From assembly GCA_021324045.1 (NCBI GenBank), contig JAJPJV010000011.1, forward strand, positions 1 through 64,000: a stretch of DNA of 64,000 nt. Reading direction: 5' to 3'. A model generated the notes under the pieces. The model worked only from the letters and a program-made list of their open reading frames with translations. It had not been told where the DNA came from and did no database searches. Positions 1 to 9,281 of the stretch are shown in pieces; the first letter of the stretch is position 1; each line of letters begins with the position of its first letter. The translations under genes were made by a program, and so were the position numbers. Source of the stretch: Actinomycetota bacterium. GTDB taxonomy: Bacteria > Actinomycetota > Acidimicrobiia > Acidimicrobiales > RAAP-2.

Positions 1-1143
1 GCGGTTGGGGTTGGCGATCCCGTTGGCCGAGGCCAAGGCCGAGATCGTGGTGCCGAACCGGGCCGCGAGCGCCCAGAGCGTGTCACCGGGCTGGACCGTG
101 TAGGTCGTCGTCGACGCAGCAGCTGGGGTACTGGGTGGAGGCGGCGTGCTCACCGCCTCGCTTGACGGGGCGGGCGTGCTCGGCGGAGCTCCCCCGCTCG
201 ATGGTGACGATGCGCCCGATGCCGTCGTCGGGCCCGAGAGATAGACGCCGCAGACTGGCCACGGCGCCGCACCATCGAGCTGGTAGAGCTGCTGTGCTGC
301 CTGGTCCTGGATCGCTGGGGGTGCATCGCTGGGCAACCCGCTGTAGCCCAGGCTCTCCCAGGTCGACAGCGCGAACTGGTAGGCGCCGTAGTAGCCGTTA
401 CCGGTGTCCGCCGCATAGTTCCCGCTCGACTCGCAGTTCCGCAGCGCCGCCCATTGGGCAGGGCTCGGGTTCCCGCTCGCCGCGCCGGCTGCCTCCGCCA
501 GCGGGCCCACCGCGGCGGCACTCGCCGTGGCGGTCACCCCGACGGCCAGCAGCCGCAGGGACCGGGACCGACCGTATTCCTGGAAGGCCACCACACGTCC
601 CAGGAAGCCGCGTGGGACCACATGGCCCCGGGCCGCGCTGCACACCCGGATCCCGGCCGCCACCGGGGTGAGGAGCCACCCCAACAGGTATGCGACCACG
701 TACCAGGCGAGCTCGAGGGTGGAGACCTCACCCCCCCGGGACGCCGATGCCGAGGCGCGCGACGAACCCGGGGAGCCCTCCAGTGCCGAGCGATCCTCGA
801 GTCGGACCTCGGCCAGCTCCTCGTACAGGCGATCCCAATCGATCTCAGCCCGGTAGCGCTCGAACGCTTGGGCGAGCGCACGCTCCGCAGCCAAGTGGCG
901 CAGGCGGATGGTGATCGCCAGGAATCCGACGCTCAGTCCGATCAGCGCCGCCACGACGAACCACAGGACTGCCGAACCGAGCGCGGCGGCCAGTGCGGCG
1001 CACAGGGCCGACCCTCCGAGCAGCGCCGTCGCCACCAGGCGCCGACGTCGGACGCTGAGCTGCTTGGTCGGGCGCGGGGCGAACCGCTCCTCGTCGCGGG
1101 TGGTCGCGCCCTGTGTGGTCGGGATCGTCGCCGTCGTCACCAT
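1..1143 (-). CDS. Rpf-type transglycosylase with LysM domain (C-terminus cut by window edge)
   Basis: Translated from the ATG at 1143, the frame stays open for 381 codons to the window edge, so the C-terminus is missing. Residues about 37-80 and 140-165 are hydrophobic. A signal-peptide-like stretch lies near 210-226. It is followed by a transglycosylase-like (Rpf) domain with WAALRNCESSGNY at 231-243, where Glu238 matches the conserved catalytic Glu of the family. A Ser/Pro/Thr-rich linker leads to a LysM peptidoglycan-binding repeat (TYTVQPGDTLWALA). By family the protein cleaves peptidoglycan and promotes growth or resuscitation. The roughly 200-residue membrane-like N-terminus before the lytic domain is unusual for Rpf proteins, which normally begin with a simple signal peptide. 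Domain identity is confident; the N-terminal role is unknown. Confidence 0.85.
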   Translation of the reverse strand, partial: MVTTATIPTTQGATTRDEERFAPRPTKQLSVRRRRLVATALLGGSALCAALAAALGSAVLWFVVAALIGLSVGFLAITIRLRHLAAERALAQAFERYRAEIDWDRLYEELAEVRLEDRSALEGSPGSSRASASASRGGEVSTLELAWYVVAYLLGWLLTPVAAGIRVCSAARGHVVPRGFLGRVVAFQEYGRSRSLRLLAVGVTATASAAAVGPLAEAAGAASGNPSPAQWAALRNCESSGNYAADTGNGYYGAYQFALSTWESLGYSGLPSDAPPAIQDQAAQQLYQLDGAAPWPVCGVYLSGPTTASGASSPSSGGAPPSTPAPSSEAVSTPPPPSTPAAASTTTYTVQPGDTLWALAARFGTTISALASANGIANPNR

Positions 1144-1457
1144 GATCGACCTGCCTCAAGCGCGCGTGCCAACGTCATGGAGATCGTCATTGGGAACCTC
1201 CGCCGTGTTCTTCGTGCTGAACGCAACGTGTACTTCGGTGTTGAAGGCAACACAGACCATAACGCCGGTACGCGACCGCTTGCGAATCGCGCGGTGTCGA
1301 ATCAGTTACCAACGACGCGCGACCACTCGTCAGTTCGATGAAACGGTTGCGGTACTTGTCGAGCGTCGTCGTGGCAGATGATCAAACCGAGATGATGGAC
1401 AACGAGATGATGAGCAAATGAATGATCGGATCGAGATGATCGATCCCGCCGTTCGCC
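1144..1457. other. Intergenic leader region with three CGAGATGAT copies
   Basis: This stretch, AT-richer than its surroundings, lies upstream of the Rpf gene and downstream of the GGDEF-EAL gene, both on the minus strand. It contains the 9-mer CGAGATGAT at 1388-1396, 1403-1411 and 1432-1440. I looked for a ydaO-type c-di-AMP riboswitch, common before actinobacterial rpf genes, and did not recognise one. It probably holds the rpf promoter, but I could not fix its boxes. Confidence 0.4.
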
Positions 1458-4382
1458 TCAGCGCACCCCGACCTGCTGAGCCGATCGGAAGAACTGCTCG
1501 ATCGTGTCGGGATCGGTCGGCCGCGCGAACAAGAACCCCTGGCCACTGTCACAGTGCTCCGCTTGCAAGCGGCTCAACTGCGCGCGCTCTTCGACTCCTT
1601 CGGCCACGGTTTGCAACTTGAGCGCCTTCCCGAGCTGGACGAGGGTATGGATGAGGGCCTTGCCTTCACGAGAACCACTCATGCCGGTGATGAAGGAGCG
1701 GTCGATCTTGATCGAGTCAACCGGCAACATCCTGAGGTACGCAAGCGATGAGTGACCGGTGCCGAAGTCGTCGATCGCGATCTTCACGCCGAGCTCCTTG
1801 ATTTCCCTGAGCTTCTGGCATGCCAGGTTCGCGTCGGTCATGAGGGTTGACTCGGTGATCTCGATCGAAAGGGACCTGGGCTCCAGCGAGTGACGTTCGA
1901 GGGCGTCCGAGATCTGTCGCAGGAGCAGGTCCCCACCGAGCTGGCGACCCGAAACGTTGACCGAGACGCCGATTTCCAATCCGTGATCGCGCCACGCTGC
2001 CGCCTGGCGGCACGCCTCATCGAGGACCCAACCGCCGACGTCGATGATCATGCCGGTTTCCTCCAACACCTCGATGAACTGCTCCGGGCACACGATGCCC
2101 CGATCCGGATGCCGCCACCGCAGGAGGGCCTCGACGCCGAGCGCTCGCATCCCCCTAAGGTCGAACGTCGGCTGATACACGAGGAAGAACTCGCCACGCT
2201 CCGCGGCGCGACGCAGGTCCACTTCGAGCTGGTAGCGACTCTGCACGGCGAGCTGCATCGCAGGCTCGAAGGCCACCGAGCACTGCTTGCCCGCTGCCTT
2301 CGCCGCATACAGGGCGACATCGGCGTCCCGCAGCAGCTCTTGCGCGTCTTCGCGACTTCCAGAAGCGATGCCGATGCTCGCGGAGATCGAGATCGACCGC
2401 TGCGGGGCACCTCCGATCTCGAATGGCTCCCCGAGCGCCGCGAGCAAGCGATCCGCCATGAGCTGAGGGCTGGCGGAGGGGTCTGCGCACTCGGCCACGA
2501 CGACGAACTCGTCGCCCCCGAGCCGCCCCACGGTGTCCGTGGCGCGCAACACCCGCTGGAATCGATCGCCAACCTTTCTCAGCAGTTCGTCGCCGACCTC
2601 ATGGCCATACGTGTCGTTCACGTACTTGAAGCCATCGAGATCGATGAAGAACAACGCGAGGTCAGTCCCATATCGTCGTGCACGGATGCACATCTGTTCG
2701 AGCCGGTCCAAGATGAGCACCCGGTTGGGCAGACCGGTCAGGTGGTCGTGCAGCGCCTGATGCCGGATCTCCTCGACGAGCCGGGTGTTCTTGATCGCGA
2801 TCGCCGCCTGGGCCGCGAGGCCATCCAGGCGGTGCCCGAGGTCCGCTGCGCACTGCAGACGTTCTGACCGCTCCTTGACGCCGACGGTGATCCATCCCAG
2901 CAGTTCGTCGCCGAAGGTGATCGGGAAGTCGGCGAGCAAGGTCGAGCACTGCTCGACCGGCGCCCAGGCATCAGCGCCGTGCTGAGGATCCTCGGCGCGA
3001 CGGAAGCGCAGTCCGCGGGGCGCGCCACTTGCATCGGGCACGCCGAGGGACAGCGAGCGGATCTGGTTGTCGAGCTCGGGCTCGTAGCCCTGCGATGCCG
3101 CGGTCACGACGTTCCCCACGTCGTCGAGCACCAGCACGATCGCCTGGTCGCAATCGACGACCAACGGTACCGCCCGCACAAGCTTGTCGGCCAAGCCATC
3201 GGTGTCACCGAGCTCCACGAGCGAGCTGGAGAGATCGAGGAGCCCTCTGGCGACGGCCGCTTGCCGGCGTGCCTCCTCTGTCGCGCTGGACCAGTCGAGG
3301 GCAGCCGCAGCCAGGCTGGCATAGGTCTTCAACGTGAACACCTCTTGCGGCGAGAAGTGGCCACCGGGTGGGCGGATCGCCACGAGGTTCCCATAGTCGA
3401 CGTTCGGCGACATGATTCGGACTCCGAGCACTCCAGGCCCTCTGCGGGAAAGCTCGATCAGGCTCTCTCCTGCGTACCGGGAAGCTTCTTCCTCGTCGAG
3501 GCCATGGCTGTACGTCCGGCGATTGCCCGTCGCCGGGTCCGTCACGCTTAACACGTACGCGGACGCGTCCACCGCCTGCGCTGCAGCAGAGGCGATCCGC
3601 GACAACAAGAACTCGGTCCGCTCGCCCGCGACGAGTCCCATCACCGCGCGTTGGAGGCCGGCGAGACGCGCCTCGAACCAGCGCCGCCGCGTCTTGCCCA
3701 TGCGCCCTGCGTCCTCGGAGGCACGGGGCTTCCAGTGCAGCCGCTGGACGCACCACGGATCCCCGCGGGACTGACATCCTTCCTCGGCAGAGAAAAGGAT
3801 GTCGTTGCCGAATGCCTGCACGATCCCCTCGTGCATCCCGAGGTGGAGCTGGCAGAGCTCCCGGTACGGCTCCCACCCGGGGGTCAGACGGGTCCGGATG
3901 ATCCACTTCCCCGGCCCGCGTTCTTCGGTGTCGAACTCCAGCATCGAGGTGTATTTGGTGGTCTCGCTTCGCATGGAGCCCAGCCAGGCCTCCGGCGAGA
4001 CGAATGCCCTGGCGAGGTCGACCGAGGCCGGTTCGGGGGAGGCCAACGGGTCGAACACGTAGCGACCGATATCTCGAAGGGCCTCCGGGCCACCGATCAG
4101 CTCGGCGGTCGCCTCTAAGAGCCGGCGGAACTGGCCGTAGGTGCTCGACGAGCTCGGCCGCATCAGCTCGGAGATCGAGCGACGCTCCCCCGCGCGCGCC
4201 AGGACCTCTTCGAGTATGCCGGCGGCAGCTCGGTCCTTCAGGTAGCGGATCACGTAGCGCGTGTGGTAGCCCTTGGCGAACTCGCCTTCTCGACGCCCAT
4301 GCGTATCTTCCCTGGCTCCCACCCCTGCGGCAGTCCCAGGGATCGCCCCGGAACGGCGCGTCAGCGTCCTTGCTGGTCCCAC
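1458..4382 (-). CDS. GGDEF-EAL bifunctional c-di-GMP enzyme with GAF-like sensor region
   Basis: This 974-residue soluble-looking protein has an N-terminal sensor region (about residues 35-225) ending in CQSRGDPWC, reminiscent of V4R/XylR_N-type small-molecule domains. Two GAF-like regions follow (about 240-370 and 375-535). The GGDEF domain carries LGGDEF at about 620, so cyclase residues are intact. The EAL domain carries EALLRW near 750, DDFGTGHSSL, KIDRSF and AEGVE, so phosphodiesterase motifs are also intact. It should make and/or degrade c-di-GMP in response to a cytosolic ligand. The first ~35 residues look low-complexity, so the true start may lie downstream. It is divergent from the SpoIIE phosphatase gene. 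Net activity cannot be predicted. Confidence 0.9.
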   Translation of the reverse strand: MGPARTLTRRSGAIPGTAAGVGAREDTHGRREGEFAKGYHTRYVIRYLKDRAAAGILEEVLARAGERRSISELMRPSSSSTYGQFRRLLEATAELIGGPEALRDIGRYVFDPLASPEPASVDLARAFVSPEAWLGSMRSETTKYTSMLEFDTEERGPGKWIIRTRLTPGWEPYRELCQLHLGMHEGIVQAFGNDILFSAEEGCQSRGDPWCVQRLHWKPRASEDAGRMGKTRRRWFEARLAGLQRAVMGLVAGERTEFLLSRIASAAAQAVDASAYVLSVTDPATGNRRTYSHGLDEEEASRYAGESLIELSRRGPGVLGVRIMSPNVDYGNLVAIRPPGGHFSPQEVFTLKTYASLAAAALDWSSATEEARRQAAVARGLLDLSSSLVELGDTDGLADKLVRAVPLVVDCDQAIVLVLDDVGNVVTAASQGYEPELDNQIRSLSLGVPDASGAPRGLRFRRAEDPQHGADAWAPVEQCSTLLADFPITFGDELLGWITVGVKERSERLQCAADLGHRLDGLAAQAAIAIKNTRLVEEIRHQALHDHLTGLPNRVLILDRLEQMCIRARRYGTDLALFFIDLDGFKYVNDTYGHEVGDELLRKVGDRFQRVLRATDTVGRLGGDEFVVVAECADPSASPQLMADRLLAALGEPFEIGGAPQRSISISASIGIASGSREDAQELLRDADVALYAAKAAGKQCSVAFEPAMQLAVQSRYQLEVDLRRAAERGEFFLVYQPTFDLRGMRALGVEALLRWRHPDRGIVCPEQFIEVLEETGMIIDVGGWVLDEACRQAAAWRDHGLEIGVSVNVSGRQLGGDLLLRQISDALERHSLEPRSLSIEITESTLMTDANLACQKLREIKELGVKIAIDDFGTGHSSLAYLRMLPVDSIKIDRSFITGMSGSREGKALIHTLVQLGKALKLQTVAEGVEERAQLSRLQAEHCDSGQGFLFARPTDPDTIEQFFRSAQQVGVR

Positions 4383-4675
4383 GACGGCGACATCGGCTCC
4401 TCGGGCGCCCGAAAGCTGGGTCCCTCGCCTCTCAAGCCCTCGAACCGAACGTCAACGGGCGTGGCCGCCAATTATGAGTAGCTGCGGGCGCCGAAGTGGT
4501 GGATCCCCGCTTTTGCTGGCATCCGAGCCAACGCTGCGAACCGGCGGGAGGACGGAGTCGAGCGAGCACGGACACCGGTGACCTCGGGACTCCGCACGGC
4601 GCGCTCGACTTGGGTCCCCGAGGTTCACGAAATCCGATCTGCGCTGCTCAGCACAGTGCGTGCCAAGATACGTCG

Positions 4676-7099
4676 ATGGCGCCGCAGGCGGACGACCCTG
4701 TGGGGGGCGCGCCGGCGGGCAGCCCCGAAGAACCCACCCGAGGAGCGTTGGCGGGTGCCGCGAACCGTGATGCCGAAGCCGTCGTGGCCGCCGAGCGCGC
4801 AGCGCGCAGCGCCAGTGAGTCGCTGGCGAACTGGTGGCTGAACGTTCGCCAGAGCGAGCGGGAACCGACCGCCTGCCCCGCGATCGACGACCCCCTCCGC
4901 CAGGCGCTGCACGCCATTCGGCGGGCGCTCGGCGCCGATGCTGCCGCCATCCTGGTGGCGAACGAACGCGGTGACGAGCTCATTGCGCGCGCCAGCGTCG
5001 GGCTCCCGCTCGAGGTCAGCGCCGACGTCGGCATCAGGGCTGGCGAAGGGATTGCCGGTCGAGTGTTGTCGAGCGGAATCGTCGCCATCATCGAAGACGC
5101 CACGCAATCGCCACTGGGGTCCCACGCATTCAGAGACAGCGAACTTCGCTCCTTCGTCGCCGTCCCTATCGAGTCGGCGGGAACGATCCTCGGGGTGCTC
5201 TTCGCGCTCAGCCACCAACGCGGGGCGTTCACGCGCACGGACGCCGCGATGCTCGAACTGTTCGCCGAACGGTTGGCGGGTGCCCTCGCGCGGGCCCGTG
5301 TCGTGGAAATCGAACGCGGGGCGCGACTGCGCGCGGAGGAACTTGCCCAACGCCTCGCCCGCCTCCAGCTCGTCACCGCGTCACTGCTTAGCGCGACCAC
5401 CGTCGAAGACGTCGGCAACCGCCTCGTCGAGCTGCTGAGCTCGACCACCACGCTGGGGGACGCCGGAGCGGCCAGCCTGTGGGTACGCGAGGGAGCGAAC
5501 CTCCGGTTGCTCGCCGCAAGCGGCCCGCCCTTGTCGACAGCAGGCATCGACACGGTCGCGCTCGGCAGCGAGGACCCCATCGCGGTCGTCGTGCGAACCA
5601 ACCAGCCGCTCTTCTTGCCTCGCGGCGACGCGCTCGGGACCCTCGGTGCGCTCGCCTCGAGGGGCACCCCTATCGCAAGCCTCGCAGTGCTTCCGCTCAG
5701 TCCCGTTGGTCAGTGCATTGGAGCCCTCGTCGTCTGCTACTCGAGCACGCATCCCTTCGACGAGGAGGAGCGGGCCTTTCTCACCGCGATCGCCAACCAG
5801 GCTGCTCCGTCACTCGACCGGGCTCGCCTGCACGCCCAAGTGCTCAAGCTCGCGCAGATCAGCGGCTTCTTCGCGCAAGCGGCAAGGACGATGGCAGAGG
5901 CCTCCAGCTACCGAGATACCCTCGATCGGCTTGCCCAGCTCGCGCTCCCTGCGCTCGGCGACCTCTGCCTCATCGACGTTGTCGACGATGAGGGGGCCAT
6001 CACCCGCATGGTGGCGCGCCACCGAGAACCAGCGAAGCAGTCCCTCGCGGAGCGGCTCCGTCACGAGTTCCCTCCGGACCCTGAGGGGTCTCACCCCGCC
6101 GTCGAGGTGATCCGCCGGGGGACGACGCAGTGGGCCCCTTCGGTGGAGGAAGAATTCATCCGGGCGACCACGAAGAACGCCGAGCACTTCAACCTGGTGA
6201 CAACGATCGGCCTCCGCTCGTACCTGAGCGTTCCGCTCGTCTTTGAGGGAGCCGTCGTCGGAGCCGTGACCTTCATCTCCTCGACTCGCTCCTTCGACCA
6301 CGAGGACGTGGCCTTCGCCGAGGCGCTCGCCGAACAGGTGGCAGCCGTCGTCGCCAACGCTCGGCGTTCCGAGCGTGCCTCCCACACCTCCCACATCCTC
6401 CAGCAACGCCTCCTCCCCCAGCACCTCCCTTCCGTCCCGGGCCTCGAGGTGGCCAGCCGGTACCTGACCGGGACACGATCCCTCGAGGTTGGTGGCGACT
6501 TCTACGACCTGCTCATGCTCTCCGACGGCCAGGTGCGCTTCGCCATCGGGGACGTCGCCGGTCACGACAGCGGGGCAGCGGCCATCATGGGCCAGCTGCG
6601 GAGCGCGATCCGCGCCTTGGCCGCCCCGAACCAGTCCCCGGCTGAATTGCTCGCGGCGCTCAAGGCGAGCTGGGAGCACCTGGGCTTCGACCGGATCGCC
6701 ACCGTGGTGTTGGCAAGCCTCGACCCTCGAACCGGCGCGCTGGCGCTTGCTTCTGCAGGCCACCATCCACCGCTTTTGATCGGGCCCGATTCCGCCTGGT
6801 TCCTCGAGGTCCCGCCCACCAGTCCCCTCGGAGCACCCGAGACCGACGTCGGCGAGTGGCATGGGCTGCTGCCTGCTGGGCACGTGTTGCTGCTCTACAC
6901 CGACGGTGCCATCGAGCAGCACCGGATGGACCCTGACCAAGGGATGGCAGTGCTGGCCTCGATCGCAGCAAACGGCCCGGTGACCGTCGATTCGGTCTGC
7001 GAGCGCCTCGCGCGGTTCCTCGAAGTCGAGCGAACCGACGACGTCGCCTTGCTCGCCGTCGCTCGGCGCCCCGACGACCGCCGATCCGCCCGACGCTGA
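4676..7099 (+). CDS. GAF-domain SpoIIE-type PP2C serine phosphatase
   Basis: The product is about 807 residues from the ATG at 4676. An in-frame GTG 180 nt upstream exists, but the extra 60 residues look non-coding. Three GAF-like sensor regions (roughly 85-215, 230-390 and 400-570) precede a C-terminal PP2C/SpoIIE catalytic domain. The metal-binding motifs GGDFYDLL and GDVAGHDSGAA and the late YTDGAIE are all present, so the enzyme looks active. Such proteins usually dephosphorylate anti-anti-sigma factors in partner-switching stress cascades. No anti-sigma partner is encoded nearby, so the target is unknown. It is divergent from the c-di-GMP enzyme, and the two might respond to related signals. 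Confidence 0.88.
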   Translation: MAPQADDPVGGAPAGSPEEPTRGALAGAANRDAEAVVAAERAARSASESLANWWLNVRQSEREPTACPAIDDPLRQALHAIRRALGADAAAILVANERGDELIARASVGLPLEVSADVGIRAGEGIAGRVLSSGIVAIIEDATQSPLGSHAFRDSELRSFVAVPIESAGTILGVLFALSHQRGAFTRTDAAMLELFAERLAGALARARVVEIERGARLRAEELAQRLARLQLVTASLLSATTVEDVGNRLVELLSSTTTLGDAGAASLWVREGANLRLLAASGPPLSTAGIDTVALGSEDPIAVVVRTNQPLFLPRGDALGTLGALASRGTPIASLAVLPLSPVGQCIGALVVCYSSTHPFDEEERAFLTAIANQAAPSLDRARLHAQVLKLAQISGFFAQAARTMAEASSYRDTLDRLAQLALPALGDLCLIDVVDDEGAITRMVARHREPAKQSLAERLRHEFPPDPEGSHPAVEVIRRGTTQWAPSVEEEFIRATTKNAEHFNLVTTIGLRSYLSVPLVFEGAVVGAVTFISSTRSFDHEDVAFAEALAEQVAAVVANARRSERASHTSHILQQRLLPQHLPSVPGLEVASRYLTGTRSLEVGGDFYDLLMLSDGQVRFAIGDVAGHDSGAAAIMGQLRSAIRALAAPNQSPAELLAALKASWEHLGFDRIATVVLASLDPRTGALALASAGHHPPLLIGPDSAWFLEVPPTSPLGAPETDVGEWHGLLPAGHVLLLYTDGAIEQHRMDPDQGMAVLASIAANGPVTVDSVCERLARFLEVERTDDVALLAVARRPDDRRSARR

Positions 7100-7228
7100 C
7101 CGCCCTTCGATCCTTGCGACGTTCGCCCATGACGCAGAGCACGATCCGATCGGTCGAGCTCGCCGCCAAGCCCTGGCCCTCCGGCCAGGTCGCCCACCGA
7201 CCGCCACCCACGGCAGGCGAACACCAAG

Positions 7229-7263
7229 AAGCCCCTGTCCGCTCCATCGATGGACAGGGGCTT
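7229..7263. terminator. Perfect 12-bp stem hairpin (terminator-like)
   Basis: AAGCCCCTGTCC (7229-7240) and GGACAGGGGCTT (7252-7263) form a perfect stem with an 11-nt loop, 130 nt after the phosphatase stop codon. There is no T-run on either side, so this is a strong hairpin of the T-less kind seen in high-GC actinomycetes rather than a textbook terminator. Confidence 0.55.
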
Positions 7264-7697
7264 CAGCTCATCGTCTCGATGCATTGTGACTGACGTCGAG
7301 GCGACCACCTGCACCATACCAATACTGGCGGCAGACGAAACGTCGCCAGAGAGCCGGCGCCGGGTTGTCGGATCGCCAGCCCGCGCACGTGGGCACCCCG
7401 GCTGGCGACGCCACGCGACTCACGGGCATCGCTGGCTGTGCGCGTCAGTCCACGCCTTCTTCGAACTGGCTGATCTGGTGATCGGCTCCGATTCGTCGAC
7501 GCACGGACCGGCCCTTTCGGCCCAGTGATCGCGCATCGTGGTTCTCGCCACGCACACGATGCGGGCGGTTGCACTGTCGGCTGCACTGTTCGGTCCTGAG
7601 CACCTGGTGGGTTCTCCTGACCTGACCACACACTGGGGGCATTGCGGCACGCCTTGTCGCGCTGGCATCGCGCTCGGTGATCGTCGCGCCCAGCCCG
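7264..7697. other. Gene-free interval
   Basis: This is about 430 nt between the hairpin and the promoter of the exported hydrolase pair. Open frames here on both strands are arginine-rich or otherwise unlike real proteins. I see nothing recognisable. Confidence 0.5.
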
Positions 7698-7725
7698 TTG
7701 ACGGCAAGGATGCTTTGAATAAAAT
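7698..7725 (+). promoter_or_regulatory. Sigma-70-like promoter for the exported hydrolase pair
   Basis: TTGACG (7698-7703) and TAAAAT (7720-7725) are separated by 16 nt in a locally AT-rich patch. They would give a leader of about 46 nt before the ATG at 7779. Confidence 0.55.
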
Positions 7726-7778
7726 TGAATTTCTCGTGCTCGGCTGCCGTGCACCCGGTGCACGAGTCGGAGGGGGCC

Positions 7779-9281
7779 ATGAGGCGAACTGGCAGGGCCA
7801 TCGTGACTCGACTGTCGGTCGCGCTGATCACGGCGGTCTCCGGGTTGGTCGTGGTGCTCTCGACGAGCGTTTCCAGCGCGTCGGCGCATGGGACGGCGGC
7901 GGATCCGACGGTCAGCGGGCCGGTGCCGTTCTCTGCGACCAACCCCATCGAACCCGTCACGCTTGGGACGACCTTCCCCCTCTCACAAGTGGGCTACGAG
8001 CAGTCGGAGTACTTCATCTCCGGCACGGCGACCAGCTACACCAGTCCCAGCCCTCTGGCGGCGAACGGGCGATGGACGGTCACGCCGTATTCGACCGCAC
8101 CGTTTGAAACCCGCGTGGTCGTCAACCGTCCGATCGATCCTCGCAGGTTCAACGGCACCGTCGTGGTGGAGTGGCTCAACGTCTCTGGCGGGCTTGACGA
8201 CGCGCCCGATTGGGTCCTCACCCACAACGAGCTGATCCGGGACGGCTTCGTGTGGGTCGGGGTCTCAGCGCAAGCAGTCGGGGTGAACGAGCTCAAGGCA
8301 ACGGACCCTGCACGCTACGGGTCGCTCTCAGACCCCGGTGACAGCTACTCCTACGACATCTTCTCTCAGGCCGGGGAGGCTGTCTGGGACGACTCGGCGC
8401 AACTGCTGGGTGGTCTGACGCCCAAGCACGTCATCGCTGTGGGTGAATCGCAATCGGCAGACCGTCTGACCACCTACATCGACGCTGTGGCGCCGCTGGT
8501 GAACGTCTACGACGGATATCTCGTCCACAGCCGCATCGGAACGCCCGCGCCACTCTCCCAATCTCCCCAGCCAGTACTGAACGTCCCGATCGATGTCAGG
8601 TTCCGCAGCGACCTCAGCACCCCGGTCTTCGAGTTCGAGACGGAGACCGACGTGGCAGGCACCACGCTCTTCGACCGTCAGCCCGACACGAACACGTTCC
8701 GCCTGTGGGAGGTTGCAGGGGCTTCGCACTTCGATGACTACGGTCTTTTCATCGGACCAACCGACACCGGCAACGGCGAGGGTGCAGTCGCGAACCTGGC
8801 CGCGGAGCAGCACCCACCGAGCACGATCCCCGGCTTGGGCACCTGTGCCGAGCCCATCAACACTGGTGGAACGCACTGGGTCCTCGATGCTGCCATCTGG
8901 TGGCTTAACCAGTGGGTGGTCAACGGCTTCGCGCCCCCCATCCCTGCACTCCTGCAGGTCACGACGGCGCCCGGTCAACCGGTTGTCTTCGCCACCGACG
9001 CCAATGGCAACGTCTTGGGCGGTGTTCGTTCACCACAGGTCGACGCTCCGGTGGCAACGCTGAGCGGCGTCGGCAACAGCGGTGGGATCGACAATTTCTG
9101 CGCGCTCTTCGGTCGCACCATCCCCTTCAGCCCCAGCCAGCTCGTCGCCCGCTATCCGACGCATGCCGCATTCGTCGCGCAGTGGGATTTGGCGACGATC
9201 AAGGACGTCTTCGGTGGCTACCTGCTCCTTCCCGATGCCATCGAACTCGCCCATGCTGCAGCGATCTCAGACATCGGCTAA
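7779..9281 (+). CDS. Exported alpha/beta hydrolase-domain protein (Abhydrolase_10-like)
   Basis: The product is 500 residues. The ATG at 7779 is chosen because GGAGGGGG stands just upstream and because it gives a normal Sec signal peptide (RTGRAIVTRLSVALITAV, then ASA). The body resembles the large secreted alpha/beta hydrolase-domain family, with a nucleophile-type GESQSA motif near residue 221 and late H-containing segments (ASHFDDY, GTHWVL). The substrate is unknown; an ester or lactone is plausible. The next gene starts with GTG directly after this stop codon, so the two are translationally coupled exported hydrolases. Confidence 0.8.
   Translation: MRRTGRAIVTRLSVALITAVSGLVVVLSTSVSSASAHGTAADPTVSGPVPFSATNPIEPVTLGTTFPLSQVGYEQSEYFISGTATSYTSPSPLAANGRWTVTPYSTAPFETRVVVNRPIDPRRFNGTVVVEWLNVSGGLDDAPDWVLTHNELIRDGFVWVGVSAQAVGVNELKATDPARYGSLSDPGDSYSYDIFSQAGEAVWDDSAQLLGGLTPKHVIAVGESQSADRLTTYIDAVAPLVNVYDGYLVHSRIGTPAPLSQSPQPVLNVPIDVRFRSDLSTPVFEFETETDVAGTTLFDRQPDTNTFRLWEVAGASHFDDYGLFIGPTDTGNGEGAVANLAAEQHPPSTIPGLGTCAEPINTGGTHWVLDAAIWWLNQWVVNGFAPPIPALLQVTTAPGQPVVFATDANGNVLGGVRSPQVDAPVATLSGVGNSGGIDNFCALFGRTIPFSPSQLVARYPTHAAFVAQWDLATIKDVFGGYLLLPDAIELAHAAAISDIG

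Noticed and set aside
1144-1457. ydaO (c-di-AMP) riboswitch upstream of the Rpf gene
   Set aside because: Reading the minus strand I did not find the conserved ydaO blocks; expectation from other actinomycetes alone is not evidence.
2044-2051. ATGATCAT inside the GGDEF-EAL gene as another operator
   Set aside because: It encodes part of the conserved GMIIDVGGW segment of the EAL domain and lacks the downstream GGTC, so chance in coding sequence is the simpler explanation.
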